A DNA stretch of 13,170 nucleotides, from assembly GCA_902791085.1 (NCBI GenBank), contig CADAUN010000020.1, positions 1 to 13,170 of the forward strand, read 5' to 3'. The position numbers were made by a program, and so were the translations under genes. The stretch is from an uncultured Erysipelotrichaceae bacterium (GTDB taxonomy: Bacteria; Bacillota_I; Bacilli_A; RFN20; CAG-826). Of the stretch, positions 6,728 through 13,170 are shown in pieces. The stretch's first letter is position 1. Each line of letters opens with the position of its first letter. The notes beneath the pieces are model-generated. The model was not told the DNA's origin. It made no database searches and saw only the letters and a list, made by a program, of their open reading frames with translations.

Positions 6728-7426
6728 ATGATTGTCATTCGAGACCTTATCAAGCGTTACGGCCGCAAGACAGTTTTAAACGGCGTTAGTTTTTCTTTGC
6801 CTTCAGGCAAAATTTATGGTCTTATCGGCTGCAACGGAGCAGGCAAGACTACCTTATTGAAATGCATTGCTGGTTTAACATCCTATCAAGGCACTATCCT
6901 TTGGAATCACGTTTTGTTTGCAAACCGTCCCTCTTCCGCTCGTCTTGGTGTAATGATTGAAAATCCTGTTTTTTTCGATTCGTTAACGGGACGGGAAAAC
7001 TTGTCGTTGATCGCAAAACTTTTTGATGATCCAAGTGTTGTTCATATTGATGAGGCGATTGCAGCTGTAGGCATGTCTTCTAAGGCAAACGATCGTTATT
7101 CGACCTATTCGTTAGGCATGAAACAACGCCTTTATTTTGCTTATGCCATGATGGCTGACCCCGAGATTCTTTTACTAGACGAGCCGTTTAACGGCGTTGA
7201 TCCAGTAACGACAAACGTTTTCGAGAGACTCCTTCGAAAAGAAAAAGAGAAAGGCAAAATAATCCTTATTTCTTCTCACCAGATCCGCGAGTTACAAGAA
7301 CTGGTGGACGGGGCCTTGATTCTAGACGAAGGCAAAATTGCTTTTCAAACAGAAGACGCTTCAAACACCGACCTCATGGCAAAATTCCTTTCGATTGCCG
7401 CCTCCTCGGAAGGAGGATTGCGATGA
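6728..7426 (+). CDS. ABC transporter ATP-binding protein (ABC-2 type exporter)
   Basis: Cytoplasmic ATPase subunit driving the two membrane proteins encoded next; 232 aa. Walker A is GCNGAGKT (about residues 33-40), the signature loop is YSLGMKQR in place of LSGGQ, Walker B is EILLLDEP followed by the D-loop NGVDP, and the switch histidine is in ISSHQIREL. SLGMKQR and the NGVDP form are typical of drug, bacteriocin-immunity and Na+-type ABC-2 exporters rather than importers. I chose ATG at 6728; a GTG at 6710 in frame would add six residues but has no ribosome binding site. AGGTG at 6708 is rather far from the ATG (15 bp). The stop overlaps the next start (ATGA). The substrate cannot be read from the sequence. 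Confidence 0.9.
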   Translation: MIVIRDLIKRYGRKTVLNGVSFSLPSGKIYGLIGCNGAGKTTLLKCIAGLTSYQGTILWNHVLFANRPSSARLGVMIENPVFFDSLTGRENLSLIAKLFDDPSVVHIDEAIAAVGMSSKANDRYSTYSLGMKQRLYFAYAMMADPEILLLDEPFNGVDPVTTNVFERLLRKEKEKGKIILISSHQIRELQELVDGALILDEGKIAFQTEDASNTDLMAKFLSIAASSEGGLR

Positions 7427-8214
7427 AGGGAATGTTACGTTATCGGATGGTGGAGGGAAAAGAAAGTTACAAAGTTCGTATTTTTGTTTTGATCGTCATC
7501 TTTGCTACGATATGCGCGGCGCTTCTTGCTTATTATTCGCGCGATCCCTCCGATGATTATCATTCTTATTATCCTTTTCCGTTAAAGGGCTACGTATTTG
7601 CCTCCGCCATCCATCATCTTTTGATTTTTATGCATCCGACGTTCTCGTTTTTCTTAGGAATTTTCTTCAGCAATTGGTTTTTGACGAGTGATTTTCAAAG
7701 CGGGCGTTTTCGCATGATTGCCATCGCCGGGCAAGGAAAGAAACAGTTTTACCGCATGAATTCGTTCCTTGGAATCGGCATCGGTTTGCTTTTTACTATG
7801 TTTTTGTGGCTTTTGCTTTTCCTTATGACCATTCCGTTGTGGTCAACTTCTTTTTGTGACATGGTGAATGATACCTGTGTCAGTGCTTTATTACTGTCGT
7901 TCCTTCTTTTCTTAATTGGTTTCTATGGAGCCACATTGCTTGCTCTGCTTCTTCGAGATTCGTTTCTTGGCGAGGGCATATTGATTTTGACGTTCGCAAT
8001 TTTTTGGATTGTTGCCACTAATATCACCAATGCCAGTGCGACTCCACACGAAAAGATTCCCCCTATTATCTGCTGGATTCCTTTGGGAGGATGGGCGCAT
8101 CTTGCGCGCTACCCCTTTCAAGCCTCTATGTGGGTCCCTTTCCTTGGCGGCATTCCTTTTCTTTTTGCTTTATCTTCACTTAGCGAACTTGTTTATGAAA
8201 AAACGGAAGCATAA
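7423..8214 (+). CDS. ABC-2 type membrane protein (exporter permease 1)
   Basis: Integral membrane protein of 263 aa with about six hydrophobic segments: near residues 20-38, 50-85, 112-138, 148-172, 184-202 and 232-252. Between segments 2 and 3 lies a cytoplasmic stretch SDFQSGRFRMIAIAGQGKKQFY, which fits the pattern of ABC-2 permeases, where a conserved charged segment after the second helix contacts the ATPase. Its start overlaps the ATPase stop by 4 bp, and an AAGGAGG site lies just upstream. The family is fast-evolving and I cannot assign a substrate; lantibiotic-immunity or multidrug-type exporters are the nearest general comparison. Confidence 0.8.
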   Translation: MKGMLRYRMVEGKESYKVRIFVLIVIFATICAALLAYYSRDPSDDYHSYYPFPLKGYVFASAIHHLLIFMHPTFSFFLGIFFSNWFLTSDFQSGRFRMIAIAGQGKKQFYRMNSFLGIGIGLLFTMFLWLLLFLMTIPLWSTSFCDMVNDTCVSALLLSFLLFLIGFYGATLLALLLRDSFLGEGILILTFAIFWIVATNITNASATPHEKIPPIICWIPLGGWAHLARYPFQASMWVPFLGGIPFLFALSSLSELVYEKTEA

Positions 8215-9166
8215 TTCTTTTGTCGCTGGATTTTGTTTTGCATGGTTGCGCGTTCGTTGGGATTCGCGTCTTCTTATCGCTCTTTTTGTCTTGCTCGCCA
8301 CATTTATTGCCTTGGCGTGTCTTCTTGCGTGGGAGCCGGATTTCATCCATCAAGATCCCGATTTCTCCCGTTTTTTCTTGGAGTGCGCCGATCGCGCAAA
8401 GGCGTTAAAGAACGAATATGACAATAACGGGGACATCGATACGCTTTTAAAGGCGCGTTATTATGAAACGCTTAGCGATGGAAAATGGTTGCCAACGCAA
8501 TATTATTTGCTCGGTGGAAATGGAGATTTCAATGAGCATTTTCTTAGGGAATCCATCACGACAGCTCGGCTTTTTTCTTTGCCATCATTCTTATTTCTCC
8601 TCGCCGTCATTCTTGCTTGGCCACTTTTTCTTTCCGAAAGCGCCCGCGTTTTTCGACGTAACGTCACACTTGCTTCTTATCCGCGCTGGCATTTTGAGAT
8701 CGGAGTGTTGTTGGCTTATGGATTGTTGCTATTCATGGCTGCAACGATTGGCTGTGCCGTTATCTTCGCCCTTGCTTATCCGCGCGAAGTGCTGGTTTTT
8801 AAAGCAGGCGAATGGACTTTTCATTCTGCGTATCTCTTTTGGATTCGTTCTTGGGTCGCTGGAACGATTTCTTTATGGCTTTTCGGCTTCTTAATCGTCG
8901 GGATTTTTTCTCGCTTGCCTGCCCGTCCTTCTTTCAAACGAGGCGCGATTCTCATTGCCGCTATCTTGGCTATCGGCAGTCCGTTTCTCTTCTTCACCTC
9001 TCATGCATCCTGGGCGTTTCCATGGATTCGTGGAACGTTGTTTTACGGGCCGCTACTGTTAGAACCCCTTTCTTTGACGGATGTTTTGCTATGGGTTTTG
9101 CAAGGCGCGGCCATAGCTGGCACCGACGTTTTCTTGTATTTTGGTCCGCGACACAATAAAAATTAA
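8195..9166 (+). CDS. ABC-2 type membrane protein (exporter permease 2)
   Basis: Second membrane partner, 323 aa. One membrane helix near residues 26-46 is followed by a long hydrophilic domain (about 47-120, rich in acidic and aromatic residues, probably outside the cell), then five or so helices (about 127-147, 168-195, 212-236, 248-268, 292-312). An N-terminal helix, a soluble extracellular domain and then a helix bundle is common in ABC-2 permeases. The ATG at 8195 lies 20 bp inside permease 1; upstream in-frame starts would add only overlapping sequence. No strong ribosome binding site is seen, so translation is likely coupled. Permeases 1 and 2 presumably form a heterodimer. The last gene of the operon; no clear terminator follows. 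Confidence 0.75.
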   Translation: MKKRKHNSFVAGFCFAWLRVRWDSRLLIALFVLLATFIALACLLAWEPDFIHQDPDFSRFFLECADRAKALKNEYDNNGDIDTLLKARYYETLSDGKWLPTQYYLLGGNGDFNEHFLRESITTARLFSLPSFLFLLAVILAWPLFLSESARVFRRNVTLASYPRWHFEIGVLLAYGLLLFMAATIGCAVIFALAYPREVLVFKAGEWTFHSAYLFWIRSWVAGTISLWLFGFLIVGIFSRLPARPSFKRGAILIAAILAIGSPFLFFTSHASWAFPWIRGTLFYGPLLLEPLSLTDVLLWVLQGAAIAGTDVFLYFGPRHNKN

Positions 9167-9420
9167 TGCTTGCACCTCAAAATAGATGGTCGTTCTTGTT
9201 TTTATCGTTTTCTTTGATTCTCCGTTAAGCCGTCGCTTGAAAACAAGATTTGATTTTTATGTAAACAAGGTTGCACGCTCTTTGATGGAAGAAGTGCTGC
9301 ATGTTCCAAATAAGAAGACATGAAAATGCAGCAAAAATGAATATGACTTCAATTAAACTTCAATGCATTTTTCTGATATAAAAAAGTTGGCTATCTATCG
9401 TAATTATCAATCATTATAGA
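9167..9420. other. Non-coding gap between convergent operons
   Basis: No convincing ORF or RNA gene is seen. GCTGCAT (9296-9302) and ATGCAGC (9326-9332) are inverted repeats, but A's follow rather than T's, so they do not make a rightward terminator. The exporter operon may read through toward the rplT terminator at 9421, whose stem could also work in this direction only weakly. Confidence 0.4.
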
Positions 9421-9449
9421 AAAAGAAAAACCGCAGCTTCCTGCGGTTT
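9421..9449 (-). terminator. Rho-independent terminator of infC-rpmI-rplT
   Basis: On the minus strand AAACCGCAG, loop GAAG, CTGCGGTTT forms a 9 bp stem (9428-9436 with 9441-9449) followed by TTTTTCTTTT. It begins 17 bp after the rplT stop and ends the ribosomal operon. Confidence 0.9.
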
Positions 9450-9465
9450 GTAGAAGATAAAGTCC

Positions 9466-9840
9466 TTAGGCTAAGGCTTTCTTTGCCATATCGCAAAGGT
9501 TCGCGAAAGCTTTGGGATCGTTGATGGCCATTTCGCTTAACATCTTGCGGTTTAATCCGCCGTTTTCTTTGCTTAAGACGCCGGCTTTGGTCAATCCATT
9601 GATGAATTGAGAATAAGAAAGTCCGTTCATACGGCAGGCGGCGTTGATCCGCTTGATCCAAAGTTTACGATAATCGGATTTGCGGTCGCGGCGGGAAACG
9701 TAAGCGTAGTTGTAGCCGTGGAGAACTTGTTCTTTGGCGGTCTTGAAGAGAAGATGCTTGGAACCGAAGTATCCTTCTGCTTGATTGAGAATCTTTTTGC
9801 GGCGTGCCCGTGTGGCGACGCTATTCTTTACTCTTGCCAT
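9466..9840 (-). CDS. rplT: 50S ribosomal protein L20
   Basis: Early 23S rRNA-binding assembly protein, 124 aa (family about 117-120). The basic N-terminal extension starts MARVKNSVATRARRKKIL; then GYFGSKHLLFKTAKEQV, YAYVSRRDRKSDYRKLWI and RINAACRMNGLSYSQFI are all close to consensus. AGGAGT lies 10 bases before the ATG and overlaps the region just after the rpmI stop (14 bp gap). L20 is the feedback repressor of this operon in Bacillus, acting on the leader upstream of infC. Confidence 0.97.
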   Translation of the reverse strand: MARVKNSVATRARRKKILNQAEGYFGSKHLLFKTAKEQVLHGYNYAYVSRRDRKSDYRKLWIKRINAACRMNGLSYSQFINGLTKAGVLSKENGGLNRKMLSEMAINDPKAFANLCDMAKKALA

Positions 9841-9854
9841 GTTGTTGCTACTCC

Positions 9855-10055
9855 TTACTTCTTACGAGAGACGAGTCCTTCGGTGCGACGGACATCGATA
9901 GGATTCAAATAATAGGCTTCAGCGAGATGTTTTCTTTGTTTTCTCGTTTTGCGGGGGGCCAAGTGACCCATCCCAGCGTGGTGAACTTTGATTTTTCCAG
10001 TGCCCGTGAAGCGAACGCGCTTCGAGAGGGTACGGCTAGATTTCATTTTCGGCAT
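9855..10055 (-). CDS. rpmI: 50S ribosomal protein L35
   Basis: Small basic ribosomal protein, 66 aa. It begins MPKMKSSRTLSKRVRFTGTG and has HAGMGHLAPRKTRKQRKHL, matching the L35 family. The start is the ATG at 10055 with GAAGGAG 9 bases upstream; a longer open frame extends into infC but would lack family similarity. The infC stop is 13 bp upstream, as usual for the infC-rpmI-rplT operon. Confidence 0.96.
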   Translation of the reverse strand: MPKMKSSRTLSKRVRFTGTGKIKVHHAGMGHLAPRKTRKQRKHLAEAYYLNPIDVRRTEGLVSRKK

Positions 10056-10068
10056 GTTGTTTTCTCCT

Positions 10069-10620
10069 TCATTTCTTCTTCGCCGGCGCGAGAATTTCGT
10101 TGTACCATTTCCCTTCCCAATAAGGGGCTTTATCGACAATGGCAACGTCTTGCAGAACTTCGTTGAAGTGGGTCATCACATCTTCGCCGATTTCTTGGTG
10201 GCTCATTTGCCGACCACGGAATACGACACAAACTTGGACGCGATCGCCTTCCTCAAGACATTCTCTGGCTTTACGCGTTTTGGTTTCCAAGTCATGCTGA
10301 CCAATTTGCGGAGTCAGCTGGATTTGTTTCAATTCTTGTGTCTTTTGATTCTTGCGGCGAAGCTTGTCTTGCTTTTGCTTTTCGAATCGGACTTTTCCGT
10401 AATTGCAAATCCGGCAAACAGGTGGGTTGGCGGTGGGGGCAACGCAATAGAGATCCAAACTGTAATTCATGGCCAAAGCGTTGGCTTGGCGTGAACTCAT
10501 GATTCCTAATTGCTCCCCTTGGGGGCCGATGACGCGCACTTCCGGATAACGGACGTTTTCATTAATGGGTTCATTCTTCCGTTCCGGGGCTCTACGATTG
10601 CTATTGTTGAAGTATGGTAT
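10069..10620 (-). CDS. infC: Translation initiation factor IF-3, with a probable ATA start codon
   Basis: Binds the 30S subunit, checks the start codon and initiator tRNA and prevents premature 50S joining; 183 aa. The N-terminal domain has NEPINENVRYPEVRVIGPQG and the linker LDLYCVAPTANPPVCRICNYGK; the C-terminal domain has IQLTPQIGQHDLETK, VQVCVVFRGRQMSH and the basic C-terminal tail. No ATG, GTG or TTG fits: the TTG at 10677 lies upstream of the attenuator hairpin and the next ATG is well inside the conserved domain. GGAGGAGG (10629-10636) stands 8 bases before ATA at 10620, ideal spacing, so initiation at ATA is the best reading. infC starts at rare codons (ATT in E. coli, others elsewhere) because IF-3 rejects them, which gives self-control. 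It heads the operon with rpmI and rplT. Confidence 0.95.
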   Translation of the reverse strand: MPYFNNSNRRAPERKNEPINENVRYPEVRVIGPQGEQLGIMSSRQANALAMNYSLDLYCVAPTANPPVCRICNYGKVRFEKQKQDKLRRKNQKTQELKQIQLTPQIGQHDLETKTRKARECLEEGDRVQVCVVFRGRQMSHQEIGEDVMTHFNEVLQDVAIVDKAPYWEGKWYNEILAPAKKK

Positions 10621-10763
10621 AAGTAATTCCTCCTCCGAATAAAATAGCGTGGCATTTCTGCCACGCACGCTTTCCAATTGGTTCTCACTTCGGAGTAGCG
10701 TATGCCGATTTCCTAAGGAAGTCCGGCGAGCTCGTGGAAGAACTGCTTTCTACTTTATTGACG
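10621..10763 (-). promoter_or_regulatory. infC operon leader with attenuator (L20 leader type)
   Basis: The leader of about 140 nt can adopt two exclusive folds. The terminator fold is GCGTGGCA-GAAA-TGCCACGC followed by TATTTTATT. Alternatively, GCAGTTCTTCCACG (10733-10746, early in the transcript) pairs at 12 of 14 positions with CGTGGCAGAAATGC (10652-10665), which takes up the terminator's 5' arm and loop: an antiterminator. Between them a hairpin GCCG-GAC-TTCC-TTA-GGAA-AT-CGGC (10704-10727) with an internal loop could be part of the L20 binding site. This agrees with B. subtilis, where L20 binds the infC leader and favours early termination. The pairings are seen; L20 binding is inferred. 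Confidence 0.8.
10638..10666 (-). terminator. Attenuator terminator upstream of infC
   Basis: An 8 bp perfect stem (10647-10654 with 10659-10666) closed by a GAAA tetraloop, then TATTTTATT (10638-10646). It lies directly before the infC ribosome binding site, so it decides whether the operon is transcribed. Confidence 0.8.
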
Positions 10764-10769
10764 CAAAAT

Positions 10770-10797
10770 ATTATCCGCGTTTTTGTGCCCGATGCAA
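10770..10797 (-). promoter_or_regulatory. infC operon promoter
   Basis: On the minus strand TTGCAT (10792-10797), 16 bp, GATAAT (10770-10775); TAATAT at 18 bp overlaps it as an alternative. It lies immediately after the stop of the upstream transporter gene (9 bp), with no terminator visible between them, so read-through from the transporter into infC is possible. Confidence 0.6.
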
Positions 10798-10805
10798 GAG
10801 AAAAG

Positions 10806-12305
10806 TTATTTTGTTGATGTGGGGGAAGAAGAATCGGCTGCTTTAGCTAAGATTTGTTGCTCATAAGCGGCTTCTTTTTCGGCATGCCGCTTGGCTAAGA
10901 TTTCTTTGTGTTCATCCCATTCTTTGCCATGAAGCGGATAGAAGATCATTGCAATGAAACTCAGCACGCAAAGGATGGCAACAATGAGCATCCAGCAAAG
11001 AAAGACGCCATCTTTTGCACTTTGCGGTTGGGCGGCATAATTGACGACCGTATTGCCATTCGCATCCGTTGTGGTGAGATTTTGATCATATCCGTAAAAG
11101 CCGAACATCCAAACGAAGACGGCGTTTGCAATCGCTGAGGCAGGTTTGGTGATTAATGAATTGGTACCGGCATACATGCCTTCTCTACGTGCCCCATTTT
11201 TCCATTCGTCTTGATCGATAACGTCGCCATTGATCATGGGGATAAGGTATAAGCCGCCAGACAAACCAATGCCAATGAAGAAGAAAGCGATCAATAAAGC
11301 GATGTAATATTTGCCAAAGAAGGCACCCATAAAGCAACCTAGCGCCATTAGTCCCGTCATGATTAAAGTACAATTCCGGGCCCCGATTTTGTCTTTTAAA
11401 AACACGAAGGCAACCAAAGACAAGACTAAGCCAGCGCCTAAAGACAAATAGGCATAGAGTTGCGAATTTGCCCCAATCCAGCCATATTCGCTGGCTCCGG
11501 ACCACATTTCAAAAGCAGGCGTCAATCCATCCATCAAGACGGCCATCGCATAAATGACCATCCAGGAAATCACTTCGAATAACAAGAACGAATAGTTTTT
11601 AAAGCATTCTTTAATGCTGTCCCAGAATTTTGGCTGCTCTTCATCTTTGACGTAGCCATTTTCGCGATAGAAGAAAGTGGAAACAAAGATAATTAGGCCG
11701 CATATAGCACCGACTCCCGCCATAATCCAAGGGAAGACGGACATGTTGGCAAATAAAGCCTTTAGCTGTCCGTTGACCACCATCGGAACGCCATAAGAGA
11801 AAACAGAAAAGGCAATATTCCATAAGAAGATCGGCGAACGCGCTTTGGAAGTGACGGCCATTTCATAAGGCATGACATAAATGGCGGACGCAACAGCGGT
11901 GTAGACCGTATCAAAGAGGAACAACATTAAAATCATTTGGAAGAATAAGAACCAGTCGTTCCCGGCCATCGCGGGGAAAGGAATCCAGCTCAAGATGAAG
12001 AATAAAGCCATCACTGGCGCCCCATATCGAATCCATGGGATGCGTCGTCCGAGATGATGTTTGCCTCGATCGGCCAAATAACCATAAATGGGATCGTTAA
12101 TGGCATTCCAAATGCCAAATAAAATCCAAGCAATTCCGATGAAATTGTTGTCGAGATGCATGACGTTTTGATAAAAATACGTCACGGCAGTGCCTTCTGC
12201 GAAAGCTGCCAAGACACCGGTCATAGAATTGGCTAAACCAAGCCAAACCGCCGATGAAGTTTTGACCTTTTTCTCGTGGGCGGGTTTTGTCGAAATCGAA
12301 TCCAT
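10806..12305 (-). CDS. Sugar:cation symporter, GPH family (MFS)
   Basis: Probable 12-helix uptake carrier for a glycoside, pentoside or hexuronide, driven by a cation gradient (MelB/XylP/UidB/YicJ relatives); 499 aa. MFS-type motif NDPIYGYLADRGKHHLGRRIPWIRYG lies near residues 62-87 after helix 2, PYEMAVTSKARSP near 140 and GDVIDQDEWKNGARREGMYAG near 350, each characteristic of the family. The C-terminus ends in a charged tail (YPLHGKEWDEHKEIL). A periplasmic-side insertion near residue 400 (TTTDANGNTVV) enlarges the late loop. I chose the ATG at 12305, with AGGAG 6 bases upstream; the longer frame would begin with TTG inside the operator region. No glycosidase gene is adjacent in the window, so the substrate is unknown. 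Confidence 0.9.
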   Translation of the reverse strand: MDSISTKPAHEKKVKTSSAVWLGLANSMTGVLAAFAEGTAVTYFYQNVMHLDNNFIGIAWILFGIWNAINDPIYGYLADRGKHHLGRRIPWIRYGAPVMALFFILSWIPFPAMAGNDWFLFFQMILMLFLFDTVYTAVASAIYVMPYEMAVTSKARSPIFLWNIAFSVFSYGVPMVVNGQLKALFANMSVFPWIMAGVGAICGLIIFVSTFFYRENGYVKDEEQPKFWDSIKECFKNYSFLLFEVISWMVIYAMAVLMDGLTPAFEMWSGASEYGWIGANSQLYAYLSLGAGLVLSLVAFVFLKDKIGARNCTLIMTGLMALGCFMGAFFGKYYIALLIAFFFIGIGLSGGLYLIPMINGDVIDQDEWKNGARREGMYAGTNSLITKPASAIANAVFVWMFGFYGYDQNLTTTDANGNTVVNYAAQPQSAKDGVFLCWMLIVAILCVLSFIAMIFYPLHGKEWDEHKEILAKRHAEKEAAYEQQILAKAADSSSPTSTK

Positions 12306-12332
12306 ACAAGCTCCTAATTTACTAATAATGTA

Positions 12333-12347
12333 TTGTAAGCGCTTTCG
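12333..12347 (-). promoter_or_regulatory. cre-like / LacI-family operator of the sugar transporter
   Basis: TTGTAAGCGCTTTCG fits the Gram-positive cre consensus (WTGNAANCGNWNNCW) at all but the last base and is a near-palindrome centred on GCGC. It lies 28 bp before the transporter's start codon, between the likely promoter and the ribosome binding site, the position of a roadblock or repressor operator. CcpA or a local LacI-type sugar repressor could bind; the sequence alone does not tell them apart. Confidence 0.7.
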
Positions 12348-12371
12348 AAAAAAAGAAAACAAAAAATATAT

Positions 12372-13170
12372 TGTTAGTTTCCAAATTCAACGCAACACTT
12401 TCCTTGTAGAGAAACTTTAACAACTTTTTTATGATTTCCTTGCCTTCTTTGCTCTCAAAAGAAAGGAGAAGATATGAAAAAGAAAAGAGCAATGAAACGC
12501 TTGACGATCGACGACCGCATGGTCATTCAAGCTTGCCTGCTCGAAAAGATGAGCATCACAGAAATCGCCGCCAGGCTTCACGTCCACAAATCCACCGTTT
12601 CCCGCGAACTGAAGAACAACTCCGTCCACAAAAAAGGCAACGACGTCCCCTGCACCAGAAAATTCAACGGGCTTTGCAACAAATGCCCCATCAACGGGCG
12701 CTGCCCGCGAGAGAAAACCTATTACAACTTCATAGAAGCCGAAAAGAACAGCAAAAGAAAGCGCTCCCTTTCCAGAAGCGCCCCAAAACCCCCGAATCCG
12801 CCATCCTTTCGATCGACGAGATCGTCTCCGAAGGTGTGTCTCTCGGCCAGTCGCTCCACCATATCTACGTCTCCAACCCCGTCTTGTCTTCTCTGGCTTC
12901 CGAGCAAACCGTCCGCAGGCTCTGCTATAAAGGCCTTCTGTCGGTCAAAGCCCATGAGCTGAGGAGATACGTGCGCTACAAACGCGGCTACGAAAAAGAC
13001 GTCAAAGACGTCCGATTGAGGGACATCCGCGTCTTGATCGGAAGAACGTACCAAGATTACCAAAAGGAAGCAAAACGCCATCCGACCTGGAACGTCGTCC
13101 AATACGACTCCGTCATCGGGAAAAGGGAAGACAGAAGGGCCCTTCTGACGATCACCTTCCCCAAATACGC
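12372..13170 (+). mobile_element. IS30-family insertion sequence, left part (continues past the window)
   Basis: The element probably begins at 12372. From there, TGTTAGTTTCCAAATTCAACGCAACA has the same length and the same TGT start and TCAACGCAACA end as the left inverted repeat of IS30 as I recall it. The transposase gene starts about 100 bp inside. Its codon use (strong preference for C-ending codons) differs from the transporter and ribosomal genes beside it, suggesting recent arrival. The right end and target duplication lie outside the window. Confidence 0.65.
12474..13170 (+). CDS. IS30-family transposase, split by a -1 frameshift and cut by the window edge
   Basis: The first frame (ATG 12474, after GAAAGGAGAAG) encodes the IS30 helix-turn-helix: RLTIDDRMVIQACLLEKMSI, then TEIAARLHVHKSTVSRELKNN. 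A cysteine-rich CTRKFNGLCNKCPINGRC follows, then KTYYNFIEAEK. Here the meaningful frame moves by -1: from about 12743 the other frame reads KEQQKKALPFQKRPKTPESA, then SLGQSLHHIY, YKGLLSVKAHELRRYVRYK and WNVVQYDSVIGK, which holds the first catalytic Asp (codon 13106-13108). That frame is open to the window end. Left in the first frame, translation stops at 12962 after unrelated sequence. A GAA-AAG site at 12741-12746 could be a slippage point; otherwise this is a mutation or sequencing error. Confidence 0.85.

Noticed and set aside
9296..9332. Inverted repeat GCTGCAT/ATGCAGC as an exporter terminator
   Set aside because: It is followed by A's instead of T's and has a long 23-base loop.
9855..10494. 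Plus-strand open frames over rpmI, rplT and infC
   Set aside because: They are antisense shadows of ribosomal genes whose identity is certain.
10621..10677. TTG at 10677 as infC start
   Set aside because: It lies across the attenuator hairpin and its ribosome binding site, has no ribosome binding site of its own and adds 19 residues foreign to IF-3.
12306..12362. TTG at 12362 as transporter start
   Set aside because: The extension would be encoded by the operator and ribosome binding region; the ATG at 12305 has a proper AGGAG.
1..13170. Recoded TGA (mollicute code)
   Set aside because: Trp is written TGG throughout, and TGA serves as the end of genes at 5046-5048 and 7424-7426 at natural family lengths.
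1..13170. CRISPR array, tRNA or rRNA genes
   Set aside because: No regularly spaced repeats, and no cloverleaf or rRNA-like sequence was seen by eye on either strand.

Overview
The window looks like a chromosomal segment of a gut-type Bacillota (Bacilli/Erysipelotrichia-like). The pointers are: the rpsD / ezrA / cysteine desulfurase / thiI neighbourhood known from Bacilli, an infC-rpmI-rplT operon with a Firmicutes-style attenuating leader, zinc-free S4, short ThiI without a rhodanese domain, a cre-like operator, and a bile salt hydrolase family gene. The standard code fits: TGA ends the desulfurase and the ABC ATPase genes and Trp is TGG. EzrA argues for FtsZ-based division with a Gram-positive wall rather than a wall-less mollicute. 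The species cannot be named from this sequence.

Layout. 1-190: 3' end of an IS3-family insertion sequence (end of OrfB, strong hairpin, right terminal repeat). 225-1205 (-): choloylglycine/bile salt hydrolase. 1256-1288: rpsD terminator. 1332-1937 (-): rpsD, with a leader of about 150 nt that may fold as a pseudoknot, and a very good promoter. 2217-6265 (+): ezrA, cysteine desulfurase and thiI, tightly packed. 6266-6727: AT-rich spacer with a possible IS3 OrfA remnant, a strong sigma-A-like promoter and a doubtful 49-codon ORF. 6728-9166 (+): three-gene ABC-2 type exporter (ATPase and two membrane proteins with overlapping starts). 9167-9420: non-coding. 9421-10797 (-): infC-rpmI-rplT with its terminator, attenuating L20-type leader and promoter; infC appears to start at ATA. 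10806-12305 (-): sugar transporter of the GPH family under a cre/LacI-type operator. 12372-13170 (+): start of an IS30-family element whose transposase is split by a -1 frameshift and runs off the window.

How it works together. The core is housekeeping: two ribosomal operons, both with signs of feedback control in their leaders; a division regulator; and a sulfur-transfer pair (desulfurase feeding ThiI for tRNA 4-thiouridine and possibly thiamine thiazole). Around it sit accessory functions suited to the gut: bile salt deconjugation, sugar uptake under carbon control, and an exporter of unknown substrate. Insertion sequences border both the bile salt hydrolase and the sugar transporter. I found no CRISPR array, tRNA, rRNA, phage genes or clear new defence system; the most unusual signals are regulatory RNA structures and IS-derived sequences.
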